A DNA stretch of 64,000 bases, taken from NCBI GenBank assembly GCA_031772625.1, contig CM062816.1, positions 1,673,857,078 through 1,673,921,077 of the forward strand. Reading direction: 5' to 3'. Shown in pieces: positions 44,320-57,404 of the stretch. This DNA comes from Pinus tabuliformis. Its lineage: Eukaryota; Streptophyta; Pinopsida; Pinales; Pinaceae. Numbering within the stretch: the stretch's first letter is position 1; each line of letters starts with the position of its first letter. The notes beneath the pieces are model-generated. The model was not told where the DNA came from. It made no database searches and saw only the letters and a list, made by a program, of their open reading frames with translations. The position numbers were made by a program, and so were the translations under genes.

Positions 44320-45825
44320 AGGTGAGGGTTAAACCCCAAGCACACTTTTTTTGCGTAATCCTTAAAACCTTGGCAAGGGTTTAAACCCAATATTACAATG
44401 GGACAAGATGACCCAGTTCTAAGCAAATCGCAAAAAAAATTAAATTATAAATTTAAAACTAGTAAAAGAATTACGAAAACCCCATAGGGGTAGGGGTTTC
44501 AATTCAGAACCAATTCAGAACTATAAGTCTTAGAGGGGAAATCTATAATTTTGTCCCTAAGAATACAAAAGGAAATAGAATGAATTTAATCAAAGAAATG
44601 CAGCAGAAATTACCTAGTGTATTCTTGGTGAAACTCGAGAAGGAACTCCACCTTTTTTTATTAGGTGTAAAGTGGTCACAGGGGCAATAAAAAATAGAAC
44701 CTTAACCTTGTCGAAAGAAAGAACAAAGAAAAAACAATTTAAATCACAAAATTCAAAAACTTAAAGGATGACATTCCGTGGAAATTCTTGAAGGATAAAC
44801 CCGTGTGGAAACGCCTGAGACTCCATTAGAACATACAAACAACCACTTAGAAAAAATGAATAGAAACCATGAAAAGGATCTCCATTGGTGTAGAAATCGT
44901 TAATCATAACATGACGTGCAAAGGAAACAGACTGGAGAAAATTAGAAAGCTACAAGAAAACCATAATTTAAAACCTTGGGTAAATAGAAAAGAGTGAAAT
45001 GCGTATCTTAGGTTTGGTTCCCACTGTAATCAATTACATGCGGATGAAATATCGGAATTCACGAGAGCAATAGAAGGCCACAAATGTCTTGTAGTCATAC
45101 ATAACACCTTGATAAGTGTAAAAGGTTGAGGTTTGAAACCTCCACTCTTTTCGCCATACAATAAAATGATTGTAGTGGCACAAAGAGCGATAAAGGAAAA
45201 TTAACAAAGATAAGGGACGCAACCCTAGTCGTATTTTTTTAAACACATGACTGTTGGATTGCCTTGATTAATCGCAACTTTAGAACAAGAATGTCGCGTG
45301 ATTAAGGCGTGTTGGCATGCACTTAAATTTCCAATTGGAATGCGCGTAATGGGAATCGGAACCCAGAGGTTTATTCACCATGCAAGCATATGAGTGGTGT
45401 ATGTATAATTTTTAACAAAAATAATATGTAACCTATTCCAAAGTGTTTCCCTTCCACCATAATTTTAAATGGGGCCCCACACATATATCAATCCCTTTGT
45501 TGGAAGAAAGGAGGGGCCTGCATAGATAATAATCCTTGTGCTAGGATTGGGGGAAAACCTCATGGTATATAATATAAATAAGTAAACGAGCTTTTACATA
45601 AATGAAATGGTGGCACAATGAAAACTATGAACCAACTTCATTCATAAGGCAACATGTAGAGTTATGAGTTAGTGTGAGAGAAGGTTCTCCTAGCATATTT
45701 TAGGGCATTAGGTTTAAATATATATGGAACTCAAATTATATAAACGAATTAAGTATGAATAAGATAAAAGCAGTGGGACTCTAGGTGATTATAATATAAT
45801 AGAGTCAAATTCCATTGCAAAAGGG
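44320..45825. other. Unit B spacer, aligned with 11105-12125 to 45345
   Basis: 44320-45345 matches unit A closely (gagggttaaaccccaagcac, ggaaatagaatgaattta, tgaggtttgaaacctccact). 45346-45825 has no partner because unit A lacks this piece. No gene was supported. Confidence 0.5.
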
Positions 45826-45989
45826 TTAAGTGTAACTATCACATTAATGAATTTAAAGAATAAATGTGGATAGTTTTAAAATTATATCATACAAATATGC
45901 ATCATGATTAAGTGTAACTATCACATTAATGAATTTAAAGAATAAATGTGGATAGTGTTAAAATTATATCATACAAATATGCATCATGA
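45826..45989. repeat. 82-bp perfect-like tandem duplication
   Basis: Copies at 45826-45907 and 45908-45989 differ at one base (agttttaaaa versus agtgttaaaa). It is therefore very recent. Noncoding. Confidence 0.92.
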
Positions 45990-46050
45990 TGATAAAAACA
46001 TATTATGGAACTGTATTTATGGGAGCAAAGTTTTTTTTTATGTGATTGAG

Positions 46051-46388
46051 GTAGTCATCAATCTCATAATAAATTGAGTAAGATCACACAGAGAAATCTA
46101 GAGAAAATCTCAAGAGAATTTTGAGAAATATTAGAGAAAATTTAAAGAGAAATGTTGTCATTTCAAGTGTAATGAGCATTTTTGACCATGTCTCCATGAC
46201 TAATGAAGGCTCTATGAAAACACAATAATCTATTTTGTGAGTATTTTCTAAAGTGTTTGATGATATTTTAGCTCATGCTAACATCTTGTTGGGAAACCCT
46301 AGCCTAGCGAGGTTGTTGGGATATCCTTGTGTTCTCAAGATACTATGTCAGAAGAATGCAACAAATATCAACAATGAAGAATTAAATA
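46051..46388 (+). pseudogene. Diverged U-box-like copy, middle part (unit B)
   Basis: Aligns with 38785-39090 of the main copy: gagtaagatcacacagagaaa, then ggaaaccctagcc, gttgggatatccttgtg and agatactatgtca. It encodes the region after the U-box-like part (G-N-P-S-L-A and L-G-Y-P-C-V-L-K-I-L-C-Q words). Stops interrupt it. It is cut at 46388 by the TRIM-like relic. Its N-terminal part is missing, and the whole piece is missing from unit A. Confidence 0.6.
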
Positions 46389-46620
46389 TGTTGGAGAATA
46401 TAATTCCAACCACTAGTTAAGTATCAAAACGACTTATTCAAGTCTCCTAGTTCAACTTCAGTTAGTCGAGTTTCCAGTTTCGAGTCATTTATTAGTGATA
46501 TTTCCAATCTAACCTTATTTAAGTGATTCATAATACTCAGAAGAGAAATCCTCTTCTCCACATTTTGTTCTCTCCAATTTTTCTCATGATATGAGAGTGT
46601 AGGCTGTGTAAAACTCTTTG
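46389..46620 (+). mobile_element. TRIM-like small LTR relic (unit B)
   Basis: Starts TGTTGGAGAATATAATTCCAAC and ends tttttctca at 46586, followed by TGATATGAGAG, a decayed initiator tRNA-Met primer site. The LTR is about 198 bp and aligns with unit A 12131-12387 without the duplicated part seen there. It is shared by both units, so it is older than the duplication. Confidence 0.6.
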
Positions 46621-47470
46621 AGTGCAATAGCGAGAAGAGGCTAGGTCACATAAGACTCTAGAGAGAATAGTGTCTCAATGTTTTGTAGCAAGTGTTGTGA
46701 GAAGAGGCCAAGGAGAAAATACGAAAGCAACTTAAATTCCTCACATGCGAAGAAGAAGCAGTGTGCCAATTCCCCACCTTTAAAGAGAGCCGAGTATGTC
46801 AATTTCACGCCCCAGCTAAAAGGAAAATCTGCAAATGCCCCGTCAATTTTTTGTTAAGGTATGAAAGTTCGTTTTGGTACTCCATTAAGCTACAAACCAT
46901 TCAATTGAAAAATGACAAGCCACACGTCAAACTTCATTTTATTTTCCAATTTTTTAAGTGGGCTTAAGTCACTCGTTTAAGAGCTCTGCTTCTGTGATTT
47001 TTCAAAAAAACGTATATTCCTTTTAAGAAGAAAAGGGCTTCATTAAAGTACTGTTTTTCATTTAAATGAATATTGATGTGGGGTATTGTAATATTACTGG
47101 GTTTTTTCATTTGAAGTTTTTTTTAAACAAGATTTTGATTTATGTATAAAAAAATGAGGGTTGCATTTTAAAAAAAAAGATTTTAAAAGAAATTAAAAAA
47201 GGGAATTGTTCCAATAGGTTTTTTGGGTTGTGTTATTTTTGTGAAAGTTTTGTGAAATTGTCACCTTAGTAGAGAATTTCTTTAGAAGCAAGGTTTTTTA
47301 GAACATTTGTAGACTCATTTGTTTGTGGAAGCCAAGCCACATCAGCATTTTTATTGTAGTTAGTTGTAATGTCTACAATTTGATTGGTGTGTTGAGTCAT
47401 AGTGAGCCAACACTCAACAAATGGAAAAGCCAATATGTTAAGAAAATCGAAGCCGCAGAAAAAGATGTTT
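46621..47470. other. Unit B spacer aligned with 12651-13539
   Basis: Noncoding and T-rich. It follows the unit A sequence closely. No gene seen. Confidence 0.5.
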
Positions 47471-47979
47471 AAATTTTTTATTGATGAAAAGAAGACACAA
47501 GTAGAAAGAATGAAGCAAGGGAAACCAATGAGGCCTAAGATACCATTAAGAAGAGTCGTTTTGTGTAAATCGAGTTGAACATGAATAATCTGGTGAATCC
47601 CACTATGTTCATCCACAAGTGGATGATGAGTGAAGAGTTTGTAGAAGTACAAGAGAATGAGCACATTGATGTTTGTGAAAACCATTTTGCAGACACACAA
47701 GTGGACAAAAATTTGGTGATTCCAGCAAGAGAGCTTTATGATGACAACTTGATGATTCGAGCAATATAGCTTGCTGATGAAAACCTGGTGATTCAAGCAA
47801 CACAGCTTGTGGATGACAATTTGGTGAATCCATAAATAGTGCTTGCTCATGACAATCAAGCTGCCATTGGAAAAAGTAATGCTATGGTGAATCCAACAAT
47901 TAATATTGTTGATGTAAATTTTGATAAATATTTGTTGAGTAAAGATGAATGGTTGCAGATGATGAAACAAAAACATCAT
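47266..47979 (-). other. 237-codon antisense frame (unit B)
   Basis: Open on the minus strand across the diverged U-box-like copy and the spacer before it; partner of 13540-14103. Its H-, C-, I- and F-rich make-up suggests a shadow of the coding strand. No domain or signal was recognised. Confidence 0.2.
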
Positions 47980-48445
47980 ATTGACATGATGTTATTTGGT
48001 GACATAATCCCACTTGAATTTGAAAACCAAGTTGAAAACAACCTGTGAGCACAAATTAGTATAGAGGTGCTAGAGACAAAGATAGAAACAAAGACACATA
48101 TTGAGGCAGAGGCCCCATTTGTGTAAAAGAGTGTGAAATAGTTGATATTTTTCATTACATAGTCACAAGAGATGGATTTACCATTAATGAAGCCATGCGA
48201 AGGAAAGAAGTTATATCATTTCATGCTGAATTTCTCAACAAATTTGTTAGTGGTGGAACGTGCAATTGAATGAATCATTTTTACATAAATATCATTTATG
48301 TCGTTCCTACAGAAATGGTATTTGGTAATTTTCATTCGAGTTAGTATTACCGACCACATATTTCTCAATTTTTTGAACACTAGATGCTTCTGCAAAATAT
48401 TTGAATATTGCTTTTAGATCATCCATTTCTTAATCTATTTGATGA
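47471..48445 (+). pseudogene. Diverged U-box-like copy, 3' part (unit B)
   Basis: Frames 47575-47769 and 47839-48048 match unit A 13627-14040, including the four 36-bp repeats (47710-47853), here interrupted. 48110-48445 then reads I-V-T-R-D-G-F-T-I-N-E-A-M-R-R-K-E-V-I-S, K-F-V-S-G-G, and after a break the hydrophobic V-I-F..I-F-L-N-F-L-N part ending C-K-I-F-E-Y-C-F and a stop. That end aligns with the main copy's C-K-P-S-K-Y-C-S end. A shared stop over such divergence shows common coding ancestry. Confidence 0.55.
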
Positions 48446-48872
48446 TGAGTTGAATATCATCATTGTTCCACTAAAGGAAATATTTCAATGGGTATCTATG
48501 AAAAATTGACACAGGATCAGTAAAAATGGATGTTGTCGTTAACTATTATTGATTTATATTTTTTAATCAAAAAAATTTGTAATTTGGAATAATCTCAGAT
48601 TGTTACGCTTCTATAGAACATTTTTAGCTCTATGATTTTGTTTACATTTAACCAATTATCCAAAGTGTAAGATTTATTTTAAAATTAAAAAATAGTTATA
48701 ATTTAAATATTGTTTTGAAGAAACTTAGTGAACTTCATAATAAAAAATATATATATTTTTAAAAACATTTAACATAAATTTAATATACAATCATTAAAGA
48801 ATGTTTTACATTAAAAAATCATAGTTTTTTTAGTAGCATTTAACTTTAGTTCAATATTTAAAATATGCTATA

Positions 48873-48908
<36 letters not shown>

Positions 48909-49032
48909 ATTTGATATTTTCAAAAAAACTTAAATAAAGATTTAGAATTAAATTTTAAAAAATAATAACAAAATAACTTTCCATTTATATGTTATTATAT
49001 ATTTAATAACGTTTCCAATAATGTACCAAATT
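48446..49032. other. AT-rich spacer with (TA) run
   Basis: Aligns with 14481-15070. A TA run of about 30 bases lies at 48876-48905; unit A has a shorter one near 14934. It ends at the target site AAATT (49028-49032) of the Copia element. No gene. Confidence 0.6.
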
Positions 49033-49461
49033 TGTTAGGATATTTCGGCACATAGGAAATAGTTAAGTATAACTTGGTCTAATGTCGAGTTAGGTAATGT
49101 GTGTTTATTTACTATGTGCTTTTGTAACTTACAATCCAACGGTCACGATATGTAGCGATCTGACGGTTCATTCTCTCCTTGGTATAACCAACACTTGATC
49201 AGTGGCTTAACACCTGATTGGTCCATGATATCCATTTAAAGAGCATGGAGGGTCATTTGTAGGGTAACCATTCATGAGAGAAAATTTTCATTGTTTTATT
49301 AATAGATTGGTTGAAGTGGCCAGGTTGGCTCAGGCTGTGGACTGTTTCTCACTTTGAGGGTTTTAACCACATTAAGAAAACTAGTGTATTGATCTCTGAT
49401 ATGTTTGTGAGTGGTGTCTTTTCGTGTTTTGTCTAAGGAACTTACCCTGTAAATTCCTACA
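49033..49461 (+). repeat. Copia LTR (5')
   Basis: 429 bp, from TGTTAGGATATT to AATTCCTACA. It matches 54777-55214 in full length, with ggagggtcatttgtagggtaa shared exactly. Confidence 0.92.
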
Positions 49462-50577
49462 TGGTATCAGAGATATTTTAGGGTCGCATCAGTTAGTGAT
49501 CCAGACCTAAAGGTGGTACAGTTGCATCCGACTGTTGCTTCCTAGATCTATTGTTTCTGACTGCTTTCAGGTCGAGAGGATTGCTCTATTGTGTTATGAG
49601 CATATCTTCCAATGAGGAATCCCTTTCATTTTACGTGGAAAGGTTTCTGTTAGCGCTAGCTACATCATTTTTATGATCTGGAGGTATACAGTCTTTATTT
49701 ATAGTTCTAGCTATTCATCTCTCTGTTTATTTTTGTTTATTTGGCTCTCTGTTTTTTATTACTCGATCTATACCTTTCATTTCTCCGTATGCTCTTTGCC
49801 CCGCGACTCTGTGTGATCTAGGCAAATCAGAAACATAAATGAAGGATTTTTCTCATCCTTATGCTCTTTTCTGCCGCACCCTAGTGTGATCTCGGAATAT
49901 CAGAAATATAGAGGAAAATATTTAGTTTATGGCTAAAGCTAACTTCAAGTTGTAAGGTTTGTTTTTTTTTGTATGTTCGCGTTGGGTTTTGTGGTTTTTG
50001 TTTTGCAGACAAGAAAGAGATTTTTCAAGTAAGCATGCACCCCAAAGCTTTAGTGACTAAAAAAACCCCTTCCTTTTTTTTAGAAATTACTAACCTTTTA
50101 AATTAGCTCACTTGGTCCAAAGTTACTTTATGAGAATAGAGGCCTTGAGTTCAAGCCTTCTCTTTTTGTTGAGTTATTTTTTCAAAAAGCACATGTAAAT
50201 TATATTTTAAAGTTACTTTATGTAAAAGTGTTCTCAGCCATTATAAAAAGTGAGTCACTTATAATTCTAAAGTCTCTTTATGTTTTATTTGAGTTACAAT
50301 TTAGTGGGTAGCTCATCAAGTACCATTGTAAAAGTGACTTTCACTTATTTATAAAAGTGAGGGATATAAAATATTTTTTTTTAAGTGAGTTAATTAGATT
50401 ATGTTTGGAAAGCAGGGGGATTTTTTTTTAAATATAACATTATCATTCATTTCCGCACATTCACGCACTTCTTCGGCATCATCAACAAATTTTCTTCAAA
50501 AATCCATAACTTCTTCATCCAGAAGTCGTTTTGAGAGCCCTTTTTCTTAATCAGCCTAATTCTTCGAGATCTTTCCA
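49462..50577 (+). other. Leader of the old Copia element
   Basis: Primer site at 49462-49473, then 1.1 kb with no domain. T- and A-rich blocks at 50040-50430 resemble decayed spacer. Confidence 0.55.
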
Positions 50578-51198
50578 TTGGAACACTTTGTTTCACATTC
50601 TACAGCTTCAGTTTATGTTAAAATGGAAAGTCCATGCCAAGTTGTTCTTGACAACACCAACTACTTCCAATGGTGTTCCTACATTGTGGATTTACTTAGA
50701 AGCAAATATCTTTATAGAATAGCATCAGGTCAAGAAAACAAACCTCAAGATGAAGATAAGGTATCCAAATGGGAAAATAAGCAATATCAAGCATGTGGGT
50801 TGATAGGGATGTCTATTTCTCCAGACCTTAGATTCCATATTGTAGAACTTGATACTCCTAATGAAGTAATGAAACGACTCACTAAAGTTTTTGGAATTAA
50901 AAATGAAATTAAGGCCCATCAACTCAAAAATGAGTTGCTTACATTGGACCCCAATAATTTTTCTTCCATTGAAGATTTTTTTTCCAAGTTCAAGACCCTT
51001 AGACTTCTCTTGGAAGGTGTTAAGGTTAATAAAGAAGATGGTAGCCTTATCTATTCCATTCTTACTAAGCCGGGACCAACCTACTCTGTGTTTGTTTCCA
51101 CCTTCCATTCTACTAGAGAAGCCTTTATTTCTCAAGCACAAGACTACAATTCCCCCTCTTTTGATGCCTTTTGTGATTCTTTAATAAGAGAACAATAA
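50578..51198 (+). pseudogene. Copia gag
   Basis: 206 open codons with N-T-N-Y-F-Q-W-C-S-Y near residue 25 and the helical UBN2-type body (L-x-x-E-L-L-T-L, F-x-S-I-E-D-F-F-S-K-F). A knuckle C-H-F-C-N-Q-D-G-H-L-E-S-K-C follows at about 51418-51460. Fossil. Confidence 0.83.
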
Positions 51199-51619
51199 AA
51201 GATCTTATATCTTGGTCCTCTTAATCTTGGAAACTCTTCTAAGAAAGCCTTAGCCACCCAGCAACAACTAAATTCAATGAATCCTAAGAAATAGTATCCT
51301 AAAAAGAATGGTCCTAAACCAAACAAGGGTCCTAAGAAATTTCAGTCTCAAAATGAAAAATCATTTCAACAAAATGATAAGGCAAATAAAAACAAAAGGA
51401 AGAATACTTATAGAAAATTGCCACTTTTGTAATCAAGATGGCCACTTAGAATCCAAATGCTTTAATAAGATAGAAACCTTAGAAGCAACAATGAAGAAGC
51501 ATAACTTCCATTTGGAGCACTCTTTAACTTCAACTTCATCTTCACGAATAACACTTTATGCATGTGGTTCTCAAGCATCTCGGTTTGGTTATGCACTAAA
51601 TGTATCTTCTTCTCATCCT

Positions 51620-54600
51620 CATGAGTGACTCATTGATTTTGGAGCTTCTTATCACATGGCCAAAAACAAAGCCATGTTTTCTTATTTAAATGATCGTAAC
51701 ACCAAAAATATATATGTTGGTGATGATAGATCTCTTAGTGTTATAGGGACTAGAACTATTCATCTAGAGAATGGTGAATTCAATGATGTATTATGTGTTC
51801 CAACCTTATCCTACAACCTTCTATCTATATATTAGATAACTCATTTAGGTGAAGTTTAAATCGTTGAATTTTCACTTCACAATGTTGTAATTAAGGACCT
51901 AACAGATCCTAGATAGATTTTAGCTATTGGCAATGTTGATGATTCTACAATGTTGTATAAGTTTAACAAATTTGGGTCATAAAATATTCCCTCGCTATTT
52001 GTTGCTCATAATGATGAAGTGAGTAAATGTTGGCATGAGCAATTTGGTCACTTAAACTATCGCTCCCTTTGGAATCTATGTAAAGAAAATATGGTGACAG
52101 ATCTTCCAATGGTATCTTACAGAGATGGTGTTTGTTCCGGATGTGTACTTGGAAAACATCATCGGGATAGTTTTGAAAAATTTGCCTCTTGGCACGCCTC
52201 AGCCCCTTTACAGCTTCTGCATATTAATTTATGTGGTCCACTTCTAGTTGTTTCATTCTCTGGCTACAAGTATTTCTTAACTTTCATTGATGATTTCTCT
52301 AGACGCACTTGGGTATACTTCTTAAAAATCAACAATCAAGTATTTAAAATGTTCTTGGCCTTTAAGGCCTTTGTTGAAAAACAATATGGACACCAAATTC
52401 TTAAGCTAAGATCTGATAATGGCAGAGAATATATTAACAATGAATTCATCAACTTTTGCATTGAGAATGGAATTGAAATGCAACGTACTGTTCCATATAC
52501 TACAAAACAAAATGATGTAGCTAAAAGGAAGAATCGTACCTTAAAGGAAATGGCTAATTGTGTGCTTCAATCTAAAGGACTTAGTCTTAATTTTTGGGTA
52601 GAAGAAATTAACTATGCAAATTACATAGTAAATCACACTCCTGCTAAGGTTTTAAATAATATCACTCTAGAAGAAGCATGGAGCTCAATTAAATTAGATG
52701 TAAGTCACTTTCGTGCTTTTGGAAGTGAAGCATGGGCCCATATTCCAAATGAGAAACATAAAGCTTTAGAACCTAAGAGTAAAAAATGTATTTTTGTTGT
52801 ATATTCTGAAGATGTCAAAGAATATAGACTTATTCCACTTAAGTCCAAAAATGTTATCATTAGAAGAGATGTAAAGTTTGTTGAAAATATATCAGCCTAT
52901 GAGCCTAGTTCGACGGATCTACCATCTCTCTATATCCCTTCTACTTCTAAAAATATTTCTTCTTCAGATGATGACAACGAGGATGACAATCCTCCCCCAC
53001 CTTCTCAGGATCCTCCTTCAACTCCTTAGCTTCCAGAATTTGTTTGTGGTACTCGAGATGCAGCAAGGGCTCTTGTTGGTGATCCTAGAGATCAACGACG
53101 TACACATTCTCATTTCGATAGAGACTCTTCTTTACTCGCTCAAGATTCAATGAATTATGATCCCAACACCTTTGTAGAAGCTTCAGGCCATGAAGACTGG
53201 GATGTAGATATGAATGAAGAATATTGTTCATTATTAGAAAATGATACATGGGATCTTGTTCCTCTTCCAAAGGGATGAAAACTTGTTAGATGCAAATGTG
53301 TTTACAAAACAAAGTATGGACCAGATGGAAAAGTTGATAAACATAAAGCTTGTCTTTTTGCTAATGGTTTTTCACAAGTTGAAGGCATTGACTATACTGA
53401 AACCTTCTCCCCTGTTGCCAAAATGAACTTTATCCACCTTGTTCTTTCCCTTGTTGCCTCTTTCAAATGGGAAGTCCATGAGATGGATGTAAATCTACCT
53501 TCTTGCATGGGGACTTGCATGAAGAAATCTATATGGATCAACCTACTGGATTTATACAAATAGACTCCAGCCTTGTATGTCGGCTTAAGAAATACGTTTA
53601 TGGTGTACAGCAAGCCCCTTGGCTTCGTATGCCAAAATGGATAGCTTTCTTTTAGAAGCTGGCTATTCTAGGTGTCATTATGACAATAGTCTCTACACCA
53701 AGAAAGTGGGAAAGTCTCTTATCATAGTTGTTCTTTGTGTTGATGATATTATCCTTACTGCCAGTGATCCAAACCTTATAAACCATGTGAAGTCTAGCCT
53801 TAAAAGGAAGTTTGAAATGACATAATTAGGACACTTGCATTATTTTCTTTGTCTTCAAGTCTTGCAATCCAAGGAAGGTATTTCCCTTTCCCAGTCCAAG
53901 TATTCCTGTGATCTTCTATGCCATTTTCACATGGAAGACTATAAGTGAACCCCTTCTCCCTTTCAGTCTCGAGCCAAACTTTCCGTCACTTTTAATTTGA
54001 TCAAAGTTGATGCTACCTTATACTGTCAACTTGCAGGAACAATTTTGTATCTGACCCCTACCCGTCCTCACCTTTCCTTTGTTGTTGGCCTTATTGCTCG
54101 GTTTATCAAAAGCCCACATGAAAGTCATTGGAAAGAAGCTAAAAGAATACTTCATTATGTTCAAGGTACAGTTTAGTTTGGGATTCATTACAATGCAGAA
54201 GCATCTCCTCTATTGGTTGGTTTCACTGATTCTGATTGGGCTGGCGACCCTCATGATTGGAAATCTACTGCAGGTTATGTGTTCACTCTTGGTTCCTGAC
54301 CTATTACATGGGATTGAAAGAAACAAAGTGCCATTTCTTTATCTTCAGCAGAAGTAGAGTATCGTGGTGTCGTAGAAGATAGTAAGGAAGCCCTGTGGCT
54401 TCATCGGATCTTATCAGAGTTTGGCTTTTAGCAGTAGCATCCCATTACACTTTAATGTGATAATCAAAGTGCCATTCAACTATGCAAAGATCCAGTCCAA
54501 CATCAGTGTAGAAAACACATTGAACTACACATGCACTTCATCAGAAATCTCATTCATGACCATATTCTTGACGTGCAATATTTTTCAATAGATGATCGAG

Positions 54601-54660
54601 CTGCAGGCATCTTTACAAAGGTTCCCACAGAGGCGAAGGTTACTAAACTTCAATTTATGG
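51620..54660 (+). pseudogene. Copia protease, integrase, RT and RNase H
   Basis: A protease-like region with the H-M-A-K-N-K-A word lies near 51630-51680. Pre-integrase C-W-H-E-Q-F-G-H is at 52028. The integrase core 52200-52640 has F-I-D-D-F-S-R, R-S-D-N-G-R-E-Y and R-K-N-R-T-L-K-E. RT is at about 53230-53980, with V-L-C-V-D-D-I-I-L-T near 53730-53760. RNase H is at about 54080-54640. Broken in many places; the order is Copia. Confidence 0.85.
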
Positions 54661-54776
54661 TTGGAGTTCAGGAAGTTGTCACTAAGGGGGGATAGGCTCT
54701 AATGCCTACTTCCGTCTTCTATTGTGTCATATTTGTACATCCTTCAATCTTATCCCAAGTTGTTCTTAAGGGGGTA

Positions 54777-55214
54777 TTTTAGGATATTCCAATAGATAGG
54801 AAATAATTAAGCATAACTTGGTCTAGTGTAGAGTTAGTTAAAGTGTGTTTCTTTACTATGTACTTTTGTAACTTACAATCTGACGGTCACAATATGTAGT
54901 GATTCAACTGTTCATTCTCTCCTTGGTATTACTGACACTTGATCTGTGGCTTAACACTCAATTGGTCCATGATCTCTATTTAAAGAGCATGGAGGGTCAT
55001 TTGTAGGGTAACCATTCATGGGGGAAGATTATGTAAATTTTCATTCTTTTATTAATAAATTGCCTGAACTCACCACATTGGCTTAGGCCATGGACTGTTT
55101 CCCTCTTTTAGGTTTTTAACCACGTCAAGAAAATGGGTGTATTGATCTATGATCTATTTGTGAGTGGTGTCCTTTGGTGTTCTCTTTGAGGAACTTACCC
55201 TGTAAATTCCTACA
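54777..55214 (+). repeat. Copia LTR (3')
   Basis: 438 bp, preceded by the purine tract aagggggta (54768-54776) and followed by AAGTT, the altered target duplication. Confidence 0.9.
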
Positions 55215-55219
55215 AAGTT

Positions 55220-56486
55220 AACAAATTTAAAAGGAACTTGCTATTATATGTTTACCTTTTGTGTGGGGTGATCTCCCAATTCACTTTGACTCTTGATTGT
55301 TGTTTTTCTCATATAATTATTTCCTTATCAAAATAAAAGTGAAATTATCATAGTGATTGAGTGGTTTAATGATAATTTTGTAATTAATATGTTTAATTAT
55401 GTTATTAATATATTTTATTTTATAGTTGTAAGAGGTATTATAATATCGCGTCGTGATTTACTTTTAAACAATTCATATCCTATAATTGAGCCTCTTAATG
55501 CAGCCTAGTCTACCTAAATCTATTAGGTCGTCCTATATTTGCAAATTTATACATCCAAATCAACCTAATTCCATCAAATAATTTCTTGAATTCATCTCAA
55601 ATATGCCTAATGTATATGACTCCTTCCAAGTCCATCTGATGTTGCTTCAATCTCTTTCACCCCCATATGTTTCCAACTATGAGTAAACTATCTAAATCAT
55701 CCCAAGGGCAACAAGCAATTCACCCAAGTGTGATGTGTACATATGGATGTGTGCCCACGGTGCATGCACTAATTTCTATCCATGGATATCTATGCTAGAA
55801 AACATTTTTGTCATTGGTTGCAATACTAAAATGGATGTGTCAATTTTTTCATTAGTGACATGACAAAAATGTGGACCACCTAACTTTGTTATTGCTTATA
55901 GTCCAATCACCCAAACTAGTGAACCTTCTATCCCAACCTTGTCCATCACAGGAAGTGTTTGTTTGTGTATGAGGTTACTCCATGAGGTCATATCCTTGTT
56001 GATCAATAGCTTATCATGTTAATTTATAAGGAGAGTTTTAATCGTAAAAAATAAAGTCAATATATTGTAAGTATTGAGGCGTGAGTGATGTGGGATATTA
56101 GTGAATTTATAGGTCTTGGAGGTATAAATAAAGATATATGGTAATAATATAATTTTTTTTATTTTCTAAAAATATATTAGGAGAGAGTTTAACAAAAAAT
56201 ATTTTAAAAGTTATCTAAAAAAATCAAAGATATATTTAATATATCACATATACATGTCATAAGTTTATTGAGTAAAAAACCATAAACTACTAGTGACAAC
56301 TCATTTGCCTTTATTCACAAATTTCCCTCCATTCTTTTCTTATTATATACCAACAATATAAGCCCACTCAATTCGTATATCTTATGCATTAGATGAGTCA
56401 AGCTACACAAAACTAAGTCTTATAACCATCATTCATCGACCATGTCCTTCAATACTAATGAATTGCCAAAACGGTGATGCGCAAGG
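55220..56486. other. Unit B spacer aligned with 15075-15845 and 32740-33150
   Basis: The alignment switches from the left to the right flank of the unit A chromovirus at about 56020, marking that element's unfilled site. No gene seen. Confidence 0.65.
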
Positions 56487-56491
56487 TGTCT
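56487..56491. repeat. Target duplication GTGTC (left)
   Basis: GTGTC at 56487-56491; the right flank at 59393-59397 is GTGTG, one base changed. Unit A reads aaggtgtctaaag at the unfilled site. Confidence 0.8.
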
Positions 56492-56823
56492 GTTAGGCCC
56501 CTATACTACTAGTGTAACCCCTTATTGTTATTAGTACAACCCCCTTATTATATTGATGTACCCATTTAGTGTCCATATTTTCACTATTGTGCCCCATAGA
56601 AGCCCACTATTGTTATTATTGTGTCCTTACATTATTATTGTTATGTCGGCTCTGATTATATTATGAACCCTTAGACTCCTATATATAGAAATGAGGTCTT
56701 TTCATTTGTATCATTGAAGAATTGTTCATTTGTGTAATGTAAAGGAGGTTGGCCCCTCGAAGAGGCTGAATCCTAAGGCATTGATCTATCTTTTCTATCT
56801 TTTTGTGAGCTGGTTTCATAAGA
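56492..56823 (+). repeat. Short Gypsy LTR (5')
   Basis: 332 bp, starting TGTTAGGCCCCTATACTACT. It has a tatatatag word near 56692-56700 that may be the TATA box. It matches 59060-59392 with roughly 5-7% difference by eye. Confidence 0.9.
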
Positions 56824-57404
56824 TTTGGTATGAGAGCTTTGGATTCTAGGGTTTCGCTACTCCAAATAGGTCATCGTGACATTTTCTCTATAACCTTTTT
56901 CTGCGACGTTTCAGAAGTGAAAAAAAAACTTGAGACAAAATCGCATTGAACCTCGTGTCTGAATTTCAGATCTTTTCATGCTAAATTTGCGGAGATATGA
57001 TTTGAGGAAGTTGGTCTTTTTGCAGACTCCTGAATTGCATTCCAAACAGGTGACCTTGGGAAAATAGTCATAACTTTTGTTTTGAGCATCAGATTGAAAT
57101 TTCGTAAGAAGTTATAGAAAGAGGACGAACTGTAGTTTCTTGTGTATATTTTTCAGATCCTATGGTCAAAACAGTGACACGTGGCATTTATTACAAGTTC
57201 TCTCTTCTGAAAGGGTATATAATTAGGTCATCTTAGGAGATTGTGCATAACTATTTCTTGGAAAATCTAAATTCAATCAGACTGGTGGCATTGGAAAGAG
57301 GACACAGAGGACTACTGCAGGTCACAATTTCAGAACTACAAGAGCAGAAATCATAGATTTATAGCCATATCAATATTGAGCTCCTAAAATCAAGAAAAGG
57401 CGAT

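Larger units (their letters stand above)
49033..55214 (+). mobile_element. Old Ty1/Copia retrotransposon in unit B
   Basis: 6.2 kb on the plus strand. LTRs lie at 49033-49461 and 54777-55214 (429 and 438 bp). The flanks AAATT and AAGTT are a target duplication with one later change. A primer site TGGTATCAGAGA lies at 49462-49473, and a purine tract precedes the 3' LTR. Gag, protease, integrase, RT and RNase H are in Copia order. LTRs differ at roughly 13% of positions, so it is old, yet the unfilled site survives in unit A near 15070; it came after the duplication or was lost there. Broken in about ten places. Confidence 0.9.
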
